Shown here: positions 34,206 through 42,188 of the stretch, piece after piece
Position numbering within the stretch: position 1 is the stretch's first letter
Layout of the letters: the number at the start of each line of letters is the position of its first letter
Assembly: GCA_910580225.1 (NCBI GenBank)
Contig: CAJTXE010000030.1
Span: 1-56,712 of the forward strand
Direction of reading: 5' to 3'
Origin: an uncultured Acetatifactor sp.
GTDB taxonomy: Bacteria > Bacillota > Clostridia > Lachnospirales > Lachnospiraceae
DNA length: 56,712 nt
Notes under the pieces: model-generated
Databases searched by the model: none
What the model saw: only the letters and a program-made list of their open reading frames with translations
What the model was told of the DNA's origin: nothing
Program-made: the position numbers and the translations under genes

Positions 34206-34592
34206 TCACATGCTCATCTGAGGCGCTGCCTGGTCAAGTTCTGCCGTTGCCTGCCCCTGGCTCTGGTTCTGGGCCAGGGACTGCTGATAAGCATTTAGAA
34301 CCGCCTTGTTCAGCTGGCTTCTCGCCTCTTTGGTGCAGGGGAAACAGATATCCTTATACTCTCCGTTCCCGGTCCGGTAGCTGGGCATGGAGACGAACAG
34401 GCCGTTTGTCCCTTCCATGACCTTCAGTCCCCGGATGGCGAAGCTCCCGTTTAAGTTCACCGAGGCCGAAGCCCGGCAACTCCCCTCCGGATAGAGGGAA
34501 TGGATTTTTACGTCATACTGGAGAGGGGCATATCCTCTTTCCTGCACGGCTGCCGCTGGCTGCGCTGTTGCTGTTTTCTGTGTTTTTGCCAT
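34206..34592 (-). CDS. SpoVG-like protein, short form
   Basis: 128 aa from ATG at 34592 (AAGGAG at six bases). SpoVG core GSFAIRGLKVMEGTNGLFVSMPSYRT plus EYKDICFPCTKEAR; Gln/Ala-rich ends. Ends QAAPQMSM, the clearest example of the methionine-rich tail. Paralogue of 32667-33176; the two flank a duplicated block that also includes the pilin copies, so the region probably arose by duplication. Confidence 0.8.
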   Translation of the reverse strand: MAKTQKTATAQPAAAVQERGYAPLQYDVKIHSLYPEGSCRASASVNLNGSFAIRGLKVMEGTNGLFVSMPSYRTGNGEYKDICFPCTKEARSQLNKAVLNAYQQSLAQNQSQGQATAELDQAAPQMSM

Positions 34593-34612
34593 TTCCATCT
34601 CCTTTCCGGCTG

Positions 34613-34843
34613 TCAGCCTGAGTAGCTGAACATCTCCTGTACACGGCGGGGCAGGGTCGGCAGCACGGTCTCGTCAAACAGGGCGTACAGCCCCGCCAGC
34701 ACCAGCGCACCGATGACCACCGCCATCAGGATCTTGATGGCGGTATCCACGAATCCTTCTCCCTTCTGCTCTTTCAGTGCCATATACCCGGCAAAGATCC
34801 TGCCAGACACGCTGTGCTTTAAGTTCCTGATCCTCTTTTTCAT
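34613..34843 (-). CDS. Flp-like pilin (DUF6133-type), copy 2
   Basis: 76 aa. MKKRIRNLKHSVSG head, KGEGFVDTAIKILMAVVIGALVLAG in two parts (residues 27-50), end RRVQEMFSYSG. Nearly the same protein as copy 1 but not followed by a peptidase gene. GAGGAGG nine bases before ATG. Probably a second major pilin expressed under a different control. Confidence 0.85.
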   Translation of the reverse strand: MKKRIRNLKHSVSGRIFAGYMALKEQKGEGFVDTAIKILMAVVIGALVLAGLYALFDETVLPTLPRRVQEMFSYSG

Positions 34844-34906
34844 GGTATGGTTCCTCCTCTTTTCTTTTTTGTCTGCCCTCTCACGGACATACCGCGATCA
34901 CTTCTG

Positions 34907-35448
34907 TTACAACTGCATGATGGAACTCTGCGCCGGCTCCGGCCCGCCAAAGGCGATGGTCTGAAATCCCCGCTCATCCACGTAGTGGAATTCGCTCCCC
35001 TCCCCGTCATACAGCTCGATCACGTCCGACATGGACAGAGAATGGCCCGTATATCCCGGAGGATGCAGGCCCGCGTTGAACTTGTTTAGATCTCCTCCAG
35101 GTTATTGGTCTCGGCCTCCCCGTCAAACACCAGCTGGTAATCCTCCGGCGAAGGCTCCCCGAAGCGCTCCCGCATCCGGTCATAGCCGATGAACTTCATA
35201 TGCACGTCCACGGACGGCTTCAGCTGCCAGATCCGGATGTTCTTTAACACCGGGCCGTCCGACAGATCATTCTGCCCATTCATCAGGCGGTCATAGACGC
35301 CGTCCCTCCATTCCACCTCCCGGATCCCTTTCTGCTTCTCCAGAAAACGGTTCAGCCCGTCACCGGAAAAGAGCGGGTCCACCACGGCCTTGTTCCCGGT
35401 GACATACCCGGCCAGATTCCCGAAGTACAGGATCCTTCCGTTTTCCAT
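34907..35448 (-). pseudogene. YodL-domain protein with a one-base frameshift
   Basis: From ATG at 35448 (GGGGG ribosome site) the frame runs MENGRILYFGNLAGYV ... IRIWQLKPSVDVHMKFIGYDR ... and stops at 35086 (ETNNLEEI-TAA). The adjacent frame continues the YodL domain without a break: KFNAGLHPPGYTGHSLSMSDVIEL ... SSIMQL, ending at 34907. The junction GAGATCTAAACAAGTTC lacks one base relative to the expected ATC-TAx-AAC-AAG. This is a mutation, a slippage site or a sequencing error. YodL proteins are common ICE polyvalent components. Confidence 0.75.
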
Positions 35449-35479
35449 GCGTATCCCCCGCACAGGGCATCCCTCCTTC

Positions 35480-36073
35480 CTATGTGAGTTCCATGCTCCC
35501 GCCGTCCACCTGCCCCTGTAGCTTCCGTAAGTCTGCTTCATCCGGGAACACCATTTTCCCATCCACTACCTCCATCACGCAGAAATCGTCCCGGTCACAC
35601 AGCATCACTTTATGCTGGTAAGGTTTCTGCATTTCAACATAGTCCATGGCTTCCTTCTCGCTGCACAGCCAGACCCCGGCTGCATAGCGCCCGTCTTCCA
35701 GAAAACTGTATCCGGAATAGAGCGGTTCATGCCCTTCTAACGGTAGTGCCCCGATGGGGCGGATCTGGGACAGCTGCAGCTTTGCCTGTTCCGGAAGAAG
35801 CTGCGGCTTTAAGGTTCCCAGGATCTGGGAGCGCCGGAAGCAGATTACCTCCCCGTTCTCCAGGCTGACTCCTGACACGGTATGCTCCACGGAATCCGGT
35901 TCTGCCCCGCTCCCTCCTGTGCAGAAATAAAGCTGGTTCCTACAATTACCAGGAAATATATCCGGGCAGGCCACGATCACTTTTCCTGTCAAGCACATGC
36001 CGTATCCAGTTTCCTTACAGTCCTTTGCTGTATAGACCCGCTTTTCATCTTTTTCTTCTGTCGGTCTTTCCAT
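35480..36073 (-). CDS. Conserved ICE protein of unknown function
   Basis: 197 aa, soluble. No known motif. Features include four Cys in the first half (CKETGYGMCLTG, CPDIFPGNC) and a C-terminal region (GVWLCSEKEAMDYVEMQKPYQ, HKVMLCDRDDFCVMEVVDGK). Ribosome site GGAGGG eight bases upstream, inside the end of the preceding AbrB gene. Ends DGGSMELT, a methionine-containing tail. Confidence 0.55.
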   Translation of the reverse strand: MERPTEEKDEKRVYTAKDCKETGYGMCLTGKVIVACPDIFPGNCRNQLYFCTGGSGAEPDSVEHTVSGVSLENGEVICFRRSQILGTLKPQLLPEQAKLQLSQIRPIGALPLEGHEPLYSGYSFLEDGRYAAGVWLCSEKEAMDYVEMQKPYQHKVMLCDRDDFCVMEVVDGKMVFPDEADLRKLQGQVDGGSMELT

Positions 36074-36077
36074 CCCT

Positions 36078-36356
36078 TCATCCCTCCTTCTGGCGCATCA
36101 GCCCGGATAAATCGGAGATCAGGCTCAGACGGGTATCGTCCGGCATGGTCCGGATGGCCGCCCGCACATAGGCTTCCACTGCCTCCGGGGACTGATCTCC
36201 TACTTCAACGATGCTGACCTTCCGCACCGACACTTTTCCATCCTGCAATCCCAGGCCAACGATGTCCCCATACTCCATCCCGGCTGCATTCCGCATTTCC
36301 TTCGGAATCAACACCCGTCCTTTCTGATCCAGCAGCTTGTACACGGATTTACCCAT
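36078..36356 (-). CDS. AbrB/SpoVT-type transcriptional regulator
   Basis: 92 aa. N-terminal swapped-hairpin domain KLLDQKGRVLIPKEMRNAAGM is the classic AbrB/MazE fold. The rest is a charged helical dimer region. Overlaps the previous gene by ATGGGTAA (8 bases). May work with the companion protein at 36349-36777. Confidence 0.82.
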   Translation of the reverse strand: MGKSVYKLLDQKGRVLIPKEMRNAAGMEYGDIVGLGLQDGKVSVRKVSIVEVGDQSPEAVEAYVRAAIRTMPDDTRLSLISDLSGLMRQKEG

Positions 36357-36777
36357 CCAAAAATCCTCCTTTCTCCAAGATCTCCATGGCCTCTTTCTCT
36401 GTCATGTCCAGCAGCCGGAGCATTCCGTAAAACGGCCTTCTGGCTGCAGTCAGCGGTTCCTCCTTCCCGATCAGAACCGCCCCTTCCACGGTCTGGACCA
36501 CCAGCTCTGCATCCAGTGGGATCCCTGCTTTTTCTAACAGTACATGGGGCAGCTTCATCTCCGCCTCTTCCGGTGGTTCCATACATTCGGCCTTCCAAAA
36601 ACCTTCTGCAGAGAGGAACAGTCTCCCATAGCTGTTCTCCGCCCGGACAGGCTTCCGGCTGCCATAGACGAGATACACCGGATCCCCTGGCCCTGCCCCC
36701 ATGGTCTCCAGCACGCCAGGGGGCAGGATGAGGCTGCCGTCACCGGCAATAACCCCCTTTACTTCCATCTGGTTCAT
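36349..36777 (-). CDS. Double AbrB-like protein
   Basis: About 142 aa from ATG at 36777 (GGGAGG at eight bases). Residues 1-35 (VKGVIAGDGSLILPPGVLE) and 75-110 (MKLPHVLLEKAGIPLDAELVV) each resemble a swapped-hairpin half; the pair may form one domain in cis. C-terminal helices. Probably a DNA-binding regulator; partner of the next gene. Confidence 0.6.
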   Translation of the reverse strand: MNQMEVKGVIAGDGSLILPPGVLETMGAGPGDPVYLVYGSRKPVRAENSYGRLFLSAEGFWKAECMEPPEEAEMKLPHVLLEKAGIPLDAELVVQTVEGAVLIGKEEPLTAARRPFYGMLRLLDMTEKEAMEILEKGGFLDG

Positions 36778-36778
36778 G

Positions 36779-37162
36779 TCATCCACCTCCCTCCCCGTTT
36801 CCATCCGGTTCCTTTTCCCTTTTCAGTTCCTCACAGAATGCGGCTACGGCCTCCTCATCCCCATGGATGTCCGCCGCTTCCAGCTGTGCCACAAGGGCCG
36901 CGATCCGGGCACATTCTTCTGTCAGCTCCTTCAGCCGGGCGCTGGGGCTGTAACCTCCGCAGGTGCGGATATAACCCTTCACCCGGCAGTCGTAGAGTCC
37001 CGTCTTCTGACTTTTTAAGAGGGCAAAGTAAAGTCCCACCATGCATCCGTCCGCGATCTGCACTGCCGGCATCCCGTCCCAGCCCGCCAAAAGCCGCTGT
37101 TTCCCTCCGGTCTCTTCTTCGATCAGGGCTTTTGCCCACCGCAGTTTCTCAATCCCTTCCAT
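36779..37162 (-). CDS. Conserved ICE protein of unknown function
   Basis: 127 aa from ATG at 37162. MEGIEKLRWAKALIEEE start, a KTGLYDCRVKGYIRTCGGYSPSARLKEL middle and a long helix at the end; resembles small methylase-adjacent accessory proteins. Overlaps the Dam gene end by 14 bases. No tail. Role unknown. Confidence 0.55.
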   Translation of the reverse strand: MEGIEKLRWAKALIEEETGGKQRLLAGWDGMPAVQIADGCMVGLYFALLKSQKTGLYDCRVKGYIRTCGGYSPSARLKELTEECARIAALVAQLEAADIHGDEEAVAAFCEELKREKEPDGNGEGGG

Positions 37163-38099
37163 CGTCACTCTCACCTCCCGGCATCCAGTCCCCAAACAGG
37201 CTCATCTGCTGCGGCCCGGCCAGCTTCCGTTCTTTGGGGTCATAGTTTGTGATGATCAGCTCCGGGTATTCGCAACCGTTGTCATACCTCTGCGCCAGGT
37301 TGTTGATCCGGCTCACCGCCGTGATATGCCGCCCTTCGTAAAGCCCCCGGATATAGGCACAGTCGTTGTAGCTGACCATCCATTTCCCCTGGCAGGCATT
37401 TAAGGTATCCCGAAGGCGCACATGGTCCCGCTTCGGGAACTCCACCGCATAGTGGTCCTCCGTCATATAATAGGGCGGGTCACAATAAATAAAGGCGGTT
37501 TCCCGGTCATACTGGCGGATGAGCGCCTCAAAATCCTTGTTCTCGATCACCGTGTTGGCAAGCCGCCTGGACGCCTCCCAGATCAGGGAGAAGGTCTTTC
37601 GCACATCAAAGGGCTGACAGCCGTAGGACGTGCAGCCGCTCCCGTAGCTGTAACGGATCAGCTTATAAAAGGCCACGGCCCGCCGCACATCCCCAGGGGA
37701 TGCGTTCTCCAGCATCAGGGAACGGATGTCTTCAAACTCCGGTGCGGGCAGGTTGTGCTTTGCCAGCTCCAGCTCCCTTTCCATAAACGGGGCATCAAAC
37801 TCCCCCTTGTCCAGAAACTGCCGGATCACGTTAAATTCATCCCGGCTGTTTAACGGCAAAAAAACCAGGTCTCGCAAAAACTCCCAGGTCTGCTCCCTGA
37901 CACAGGAATACAGGTTGGCCAGGTTGGAGTTGAAGTCATTGTAGACCTCCATCACCTTCCCGTCCGGCGGCCTGCCAAACAATACCCAGCCTCCGCCCCC
38001 AAACACCTCGATGTAGCGGTCATAGCGGGCGGGGAACATGTCATAAATGACTTTCCGCAGCGCCTTTTTCCCGCCGACCCATGAAATAAAACTGTTGAT
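37149..38099 (-). CDS. Dam-type DNA adenine N6-methyltransferase, ATC start
   Basis: 316 aa when started at ATC 38099, nine bases after a perfect AAGGAGGTGA. That start restores INSFISWVGGKKALRKVIYDM, the N-terminal 'WxGGK' AdoMet motif of D12-class methylases; starting at the first ATG (38039) would remove it. Further motifs: EVFGGGGWVLF and FIYCDPPYYM (DPPY, about residue 210). It methylates adenine, probably GATC-like, protecting the element from restriction. It carries a QMSLF sliding-clamp-like motif near the end. Use of ATC is an inference from homologue length. Confidence 0.85.
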   Translation of the reverse strand: MNSFISWVGGKKALRKVIYDMFPARYDRYIEVFGGGGWVLFGRPPDGKVMEVYNDFNSNLANLYSCVREQTWEFLRDLVFLPLNSRDEFNVIRQFLDKGEFDAPFMERELELAKHNLPAPEFEDIRSLMLENASPGDVRRAVAFYKLIRYSYGSGCTSYGCQPFDVRKTFSLIWEASRRLANTVIENKDFEALIRQYDRETAFIYCDPPYYMTEDHYAVEFPKRDHVRLRDTLNACQGKWMVSYNDCAYIRGLYEGRHITAVSRINNLAQRYDNGCEYPELIITNYDPKERKLAGPQQMSLFGDWMPGGESDDGRD

Positions 38100-38168
38100 C
38101 TTCTGTCACCTCCTTCTTCTGATTTACTGAATCTACATGGAGAACTTCCTTTTCATTTATATCTCTGG

Positions 38169-39365
38169 TCACATGGTCTGGCAGGCACATCCTCCCATCT
38201 GCAGGCCGTCCTCCTGGACTTCGTTTTCCGAAAGATCCAGTCCCTGCTCCATGGATACCGCACCATAAGAGGTCAGTTTCATACCTGCCGTTTCGTACTG
38301 GGCCATACCGTATTGATAAAAATCAAATCTTTCAAAAGCCGAGTCCGAACAGTCCACACCCAGGTTCTCCAGGCATTCTCTTCCATAATCCCCATAGCTG
38401 ACCTGACTGGGATCGAACATATACTCATCCAGCCGGTCTGCCAGCCGGAGGGACCGTTCCACGCTCTTCCAGCCGTCAAACTCCAGAACTGCCTTGTATT
38501 TCAGACGTTCCCCAGAGGTCATCTTCTCCAGCTTTCCTGCCAGTTCATTCAGCGCCCCGATGTCCTCATCCGGACCGATGTGTTTTTCAAAGGCAGGAAT
38601 CATACTGCTGACCTCCGTGATCCGGCAGCTGCTCAGACAGGGGGAAGGGATGAAATCCCATACATGGGTCATTTTCCCGCTGCTGCAGGGCAGGAAAAGC
38701 CACACATCACCGTTTTCCGGATGGTCCCGCTCCTCGATGCGTACAGACAAAAACGTCTTTGTCCCCAGTTCTGTTTCCGGCAGCTTTTGGCCGTCATAGA
38801 TCTCCTGCCAGCCCTCCCTGGAACGGAAGCAGTACCCCTCTCTGGTAAAGGCACCTTTTTCCGAATGCCTGAGATATGCCCCCACCTTTGCCGGATCCAG
38901 CAGGCCGATCACTTCGTCCGGCAGATCCTGCAGGATCCGCACATAGTCCCCATCCAGTGCGTTCTCCCCCAGGTCCGTATCCTTTACGATTCCCGGCAGG
39001 AAATCAAAGTTCTCCAGGTTAACGGTGGCATTGATCAGGTCTTTGATGGAGCATTCATGTCCTTTCCGCTCAGTCTCCATACAGGCCAGCACTCCTTCAT
39101 ACGCCGAAAGACGTTTCCGGTCCATCTGACCGACAAGGCCGGCAAGAAAGCTCACCTCCTGCACCCTGGCCTCCGTCCGGGCCAGACGTTCCTTAAGAAA
39201 GACCGGCCAGTCACGGAAGGTGATCATCCGGTACTCCCCATCTGACCGCACCCTTGCCCGCTCCATGGCATCCTGTATGGCCTCCCTGGTGGCAGGAACT
39301 TTCAGCTCCGCCCCCTGGTACTCCGGGGAATTCCCGTATCTCTCTGCTGCAATGGTCACATACAT
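38169..39365 (-). CDS. ArdA-like/polyvalent anti-restriction protein
   Basis: 398 aa. The middle part resembles ArdA: SFLAGLVGQMDRKRLSAYEGVLACME then a LPDEVIGLLDPAKVGAYLRHSEKG stretch. Acidic. N-terminus starts MYVTIAAERYGN with ribosome site GGGAGG, which overlaps the final codons of the upstream gene. Ends LQMGGCACQTM. One member of a paralogous series; probably mimics DNA to block restriction enzymes, but direct evidence is lacking. Confidence 0.6.
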   Translation of the reverse strand: MYVTIAAERYGNSPEYQGAELKVPATREAIQDAMERARVRSDGEYRMITFRDWPVFLKERLARTEARVQEVSFLAGLVGQMDRKRLSAYEGVLACMETERKGHECSIKDLINATVNLENFDFLPGIVKDTDLGENALDGDYVRILQDLPDEVIGLLDPAKVGAYLRHSEKGAFTREGYCFRSREGWQEIYDGQKLPETELGTKTFLSVRIEERDHPENGDVWLFLPCSSGKMTHVWDFIPSPCLSSCRITEVSSMIPAFEKHIGPDEDIGALNELAGKLEKMTSGERLKYKAVLEFDGWKSVERSLRLADRLDEYMFDPSQVSYGDYGRECLENLGVDCSDSAFERFDFYQYGMAQYETAGMKLTSYGAVSMEQGLDLSENEVQEDGLQMGGCACQTM

Positions 39366-41018
39366 CTACATCCCTCCCATCTGTGGGCCGCTGCTTTCCC
39401 GGAGCCTGTTAAAAAACGCATCCTCCGGCAGAACCTCAAAGGAATCCCCTGACTGCCAGAAGCTGACATACAGCTCCCCTTCGGGCGTCTCGATCTCCCT
39501 CTGCTCAAAGCCTTCGCCCCATCCATCGGATGCCTGGCCGCTCCAGCTTTCTATGACCGCGCCCATCTCCTGCGCAGTCAGATCGCCACGGCTTACCATC
39601 GTCATTACCCCATACAGACAGCCGTTCACTTCCTCTATACCGGGGAACATGCTGACTACCCGCTGTTTTAACAGCTGGTTGTCCAGATACTTTGCCAGCC
39701 CCCGCTCTCCCTCCTGGGACCAGTCCTCCTTTTCGAGCCGTTCCTGGATAGATTCGGCATACTGCATCAAATCCAGCCCATCCATGACGACAGGTGTTTC
39801 CTCCATGTTCCCCCACTCATCCTCTTCAAAGAAATTCCCCTCAATCGGGCTGAACAGGCGGGTTGTGACCAGTTCTCCGGAAAAGTCCCGGAAACGCCAT
39901 CGGTCGCCTGTCACGATCCCAAAGGAGGTCTCCACCGCCCCGGTCTCTTCCATCAGGGCTTTTGCCATGCGTTCCATATCTACAAACTGCTCAATAAATC
40001 CGTCCAGGTAGTAGACCTCGCTGTCCTCCAGCACATGGTGGACGTACTCCTCCGGGCTGTCCACTCCCTCCGGGCACATCCGGTAGTCTTTCAGGTTCCC
40101 CGCTGCTTCAAGCACTTCTTCCAGAGTCCTTGGGCACTCCGCTTCCAGCACGGCAAGTAGCTGCTGAAACCGTTCCTCTGTCCCGTCCAGCACCTCCTCC
40201 ACAAAAAATGTGGCTGCCTGGTTGATCTCCTCTGCTTCCATTCCAGCCGGCAGGTAATCTGACAGATCTTCCCGCCCCGCATGGGAAGTATAAAAGCTGC
40301 ACCTGTTTAAGCTCTCCACACCAAGCCGTTCTCTGGCCAGTGCGATCCGTTCTCCGGAAGCCGGGACTGACAAGACATACTCCCCATTCGGACTCCAGGA
40401 GCCTTTGGGATACAAATGCAGCAGGAGCAGGCTGCCTTTTTCATACCCTGGATGGGTGTGTCTGCCGTTCCCATAGACCTCCTCCGGCACAGCCCCTTCC
40501 TTTTTCAGGACCAGCCCGCTGGGGGAGAATTCCCCCTTGTGGTGGAGGAAATAGGCGGATGACACCCGCTCATGGTCCAGGAAGCATGCAATCTCTGCCG
40601 GAACCTGGATTCCCTTATCCCTTTTCAGCAGCTTTCCGGATATCTCTGCCTGGTCTGTCCCATGGGGGATCACCTCATACTGGTCAAGATTGTAAGAGAG
40701 GTTGATGACCTCCCCCAGTGTTCCCGGCTCTTCCATCTGGAGCACCGCGGAAAACACATCCTGTTCCGCCTGCGTCAGATATCCGATCCGCTTGGCCAGG
40801 AAATCCAGTTCCCGGCGTTTTTCCTTCTTTTCATAAGAAAGCCCCTTAAGCCGCCCTCCCAGGTAGGGGACGGATGTCCGTGCCTCCTGGATCAGCACCG
40901 GTTCTCCTGACCTGGCACCACCAAGTTCCGCAAATGCCCTGTCAGTCTCATCAGCGGTAACCGGCAACGTCAGGCAGACCGTCCGGCCTGCATTTCTTCC
41001 GATATATAGTTTCAGCAT
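39366..41018 (-). CDS. Multi-module ArdA-like protein
   Basis: 550 aa, strongly acidic. Residues ~60-180 and ~245-350 are two ArdA-like units ('.L..LA.RI..L....ED.F.AVL..E....LGEVI....NL.QYE'). The C-terminal 190 residues are a second module type found also at 41658, 43187 and 46199: LFSPIEGNF ... ASDGWGEGFEQREI ... LYVSFWQSGDSFE. Tail SSGPQMGGM. The CAGATGGGAGGGATGTAG end also holds the ribosome site of the next gene. Likely DNA-mimic anti-restriction protein. Confidence 0.7.
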   Translation of the reverse strand: MLKLYIGRNAGRTVCLTLPVTADETDRAFAELGGARSGEPVLIQEARTSVPYLGGRLKGLSYEKKEKRRELDFLAKRIGYLTQAEQDVFSAVLQMEEPGTLGEVINLSYNLDQYEVIPHGTDQAEISGKLLKRDKGIQVPAEIACFLDHERVSSAYFLHHKGEFSPSGLVLKKEGAVPEEVYGNGRHTHPGYEKGSLLLLHLYPKGSWSPNGEYVLSVPASGERIALARERLGVESLNRCSFYTSHAGREDLSDYLPAGMEAEEINQAATFFVEEVLDGTEERFQQLLAVLEAECPRTLEEVLEAAGNLKDYRMCPEGVDSPEEYVHHVLEDSEVYYLDGFIEQFVDMERMAKALMEETGAVETSFGIVTGDRWRFRDFSGELVTTRLFSPIEGNFFEEDEWGNMEETPVVMDGLDLMQYAESIQERLEKEDWSQEGERGLAKYLDNQLLKQRVVSMFPGIEEVNGCLYGVMTMVSRGDLTAQEMGAVIESWSGQASDGWGEGFEQREIETPEGELYVSFWQSGDSFEVLPEDAFFNRLRESSGPQMGGM

Positions 41019-41644
41019 GTCTTCTCCGGTCTCCTTCCTTTCTTTTCTTCTTTTTCTGCCATGATCCCGATCCCGTGCCGGCTGATCAGGATGCCGGTTA
41101 AGATCACCTGCAGGAGCCGGTCACCGATCAGTTCCGGATCCCCCAGTTCCGACAGAGACAGCCTGGGTGTACCGCCGCACATCTCCTTTGCGGCACAGAA
41201 AAGGGCGTATCCATCCGGCTCTATGCCGTGGACCGCCATCTTCCTGTAACGGATCCCCTGCTTTGTGATACAGGGTTTGGCCCTGCCCCATAAAAAGGTA
41301 TCTGCGCTCAGCAGGAACACTGCGGCAGCCTGGCCATGGTCCGAATGCAAAAAGTCATACTCTCCGCTCCCGCAGATCTCCCGGAACCTCTTTTTATGCT
41401 GGCCGCTCCGAAACATGAATTCCTTCACCTCCCCTCTGCTCTTTAGATTGATGATGCGGACAGTCAGCCGGGACGGCGGGATCTCCGCCAGGAAGAACCG
41501 CTCAAGTTCCCCGTATGACGCTGGCTGCATCTGCTCTGGTCTTCCCCGGATGATCCCGGACCGGCAGGGTGAAAATCCAGGAATCTGCCGCATTTCAGAT
41601 TCCAGTTCCCGCAGGGCTGTCCCCTGTAAAAAATGTCCTCCCAA
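41012..41644 (-). CDS. Conserved ICE protein of unknown function, TTG start
   Basis: 210 aa from TTG at 41644, seven bases after GGGGAGG; the first ATG (41593) has no ribosome site. Contains RLTVRIINLKSRGEVKEFMF and GEYDFLHSDHGQAAAVFLLSADTFLWG. No enzyme motif recognised. Overlaps the ArdA-like gene by seven bases. Ends with a basic tail (KKGRRPEKTC). Confidence 0.55.
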   Translation of the reverse strand: MGGHFLQGTALRELESEMRQIPGFSPCRSGIIRGRPEQMQPASYGELERFFLAEIPPSRLTVRIINLKSRGEVKEFMFRSGQHKKRFREICGSGEYDFLHSDHGQAAAVFLLSADTFLWGRAKPCITKQGIRYRKMAVHGIEPDGYALFCAAKEMCGGTPRLSLSELGDPELIGDRLLQVILTGILISRHGIGIMAEKEEKKGRRPEKTC

Positions 41645-41657
41645 CCATCCACCTCCC

Positions 41658-42188
41658 CTAAGTCATCTCCATCCTGGGACTCTCCTGCTCCATGGGCTGG
41701 CTCTGGTCCGCCGCCTGGATCCCTTTTAATTCCTGTTCTGTCTGGATCCGGTTTCTGGAGGCTGCGCCGAAATCCACACAGAGCCGGCACCCTTCCTCAC
41801 ACTCAATGTCCTGTTGGACGAACCCTTCTCCCCAGCCGTCCGCCATCTGCCCGTACCACTCGCTCTTCAGACGCTCTGTCTCTTCCGGGGACAGTTCCTC
41901 CCGGCATTCCACTTTAAGGACTCCCCAGAGACAGTAATTCCAGACTTCTACAGCCGGATGCATGCTTACGACCTTTTCCTTTAAAGGTCCCTCATCCAGA
42001 TATTCCGCAAGCCCTGCCCTGCTCTCCTGGATCCAGTCCTTTTCCAATGCCTTTTTGATCGTCCAGTCATATCCGCTCAGGGCATAGCCGTCCATGGACG
42101 TGCAGTGGTCCTCGCTGTCATAAAAAGCGCCCACCAGGGGACTGTACAGCCGCATCCCTGCAGGCGCTTCTGATTCTTTAATCTTCAT
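41658..42188 (-). CDS. Stand-alone 'YSPL...DGWGEG' module protein
   Basis: 176 aa from ATG at 42188 (GGAGG at seven bases). It consists almost only of the module that ends the larger paralogues: MRLYSPLVGAFY ... VVSMHPAVEVWNYCLWGVLKV ... MADGWGEGFVQQDI. Tail EQESPRMEMT. A single-module relative allows the domain edges to be set (about 140 residues). Function unknown; associated with ArdA-like domains in every larger copy. Confidence 0.7.
   Translation of the reverse strand: MKIKESEAPAGMRLYSPLVGAFYDSEDHCTSMDGYALSGYDWTIKKALEKDWIQESRAGLAEYLDEGPLKEKVVSMHPAVEVWNYCLWGVLKVECREELSPEETERLKSEWYGQMADGWGEGFVQQDIECEEGCRLCVDFGAASRNRIQTEQELKGIQAADQSQPMEQESPRMEMT

Noticed and set aside
39366..39400. Methionine-rich tails as a by-product of embedded ribosome sites
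   Set aside because: This fits QMGGM at 39366 (ATGGGAGGGATG), but the other tails are encoded by sequences without GGAGG, and several have no gene close downstream.
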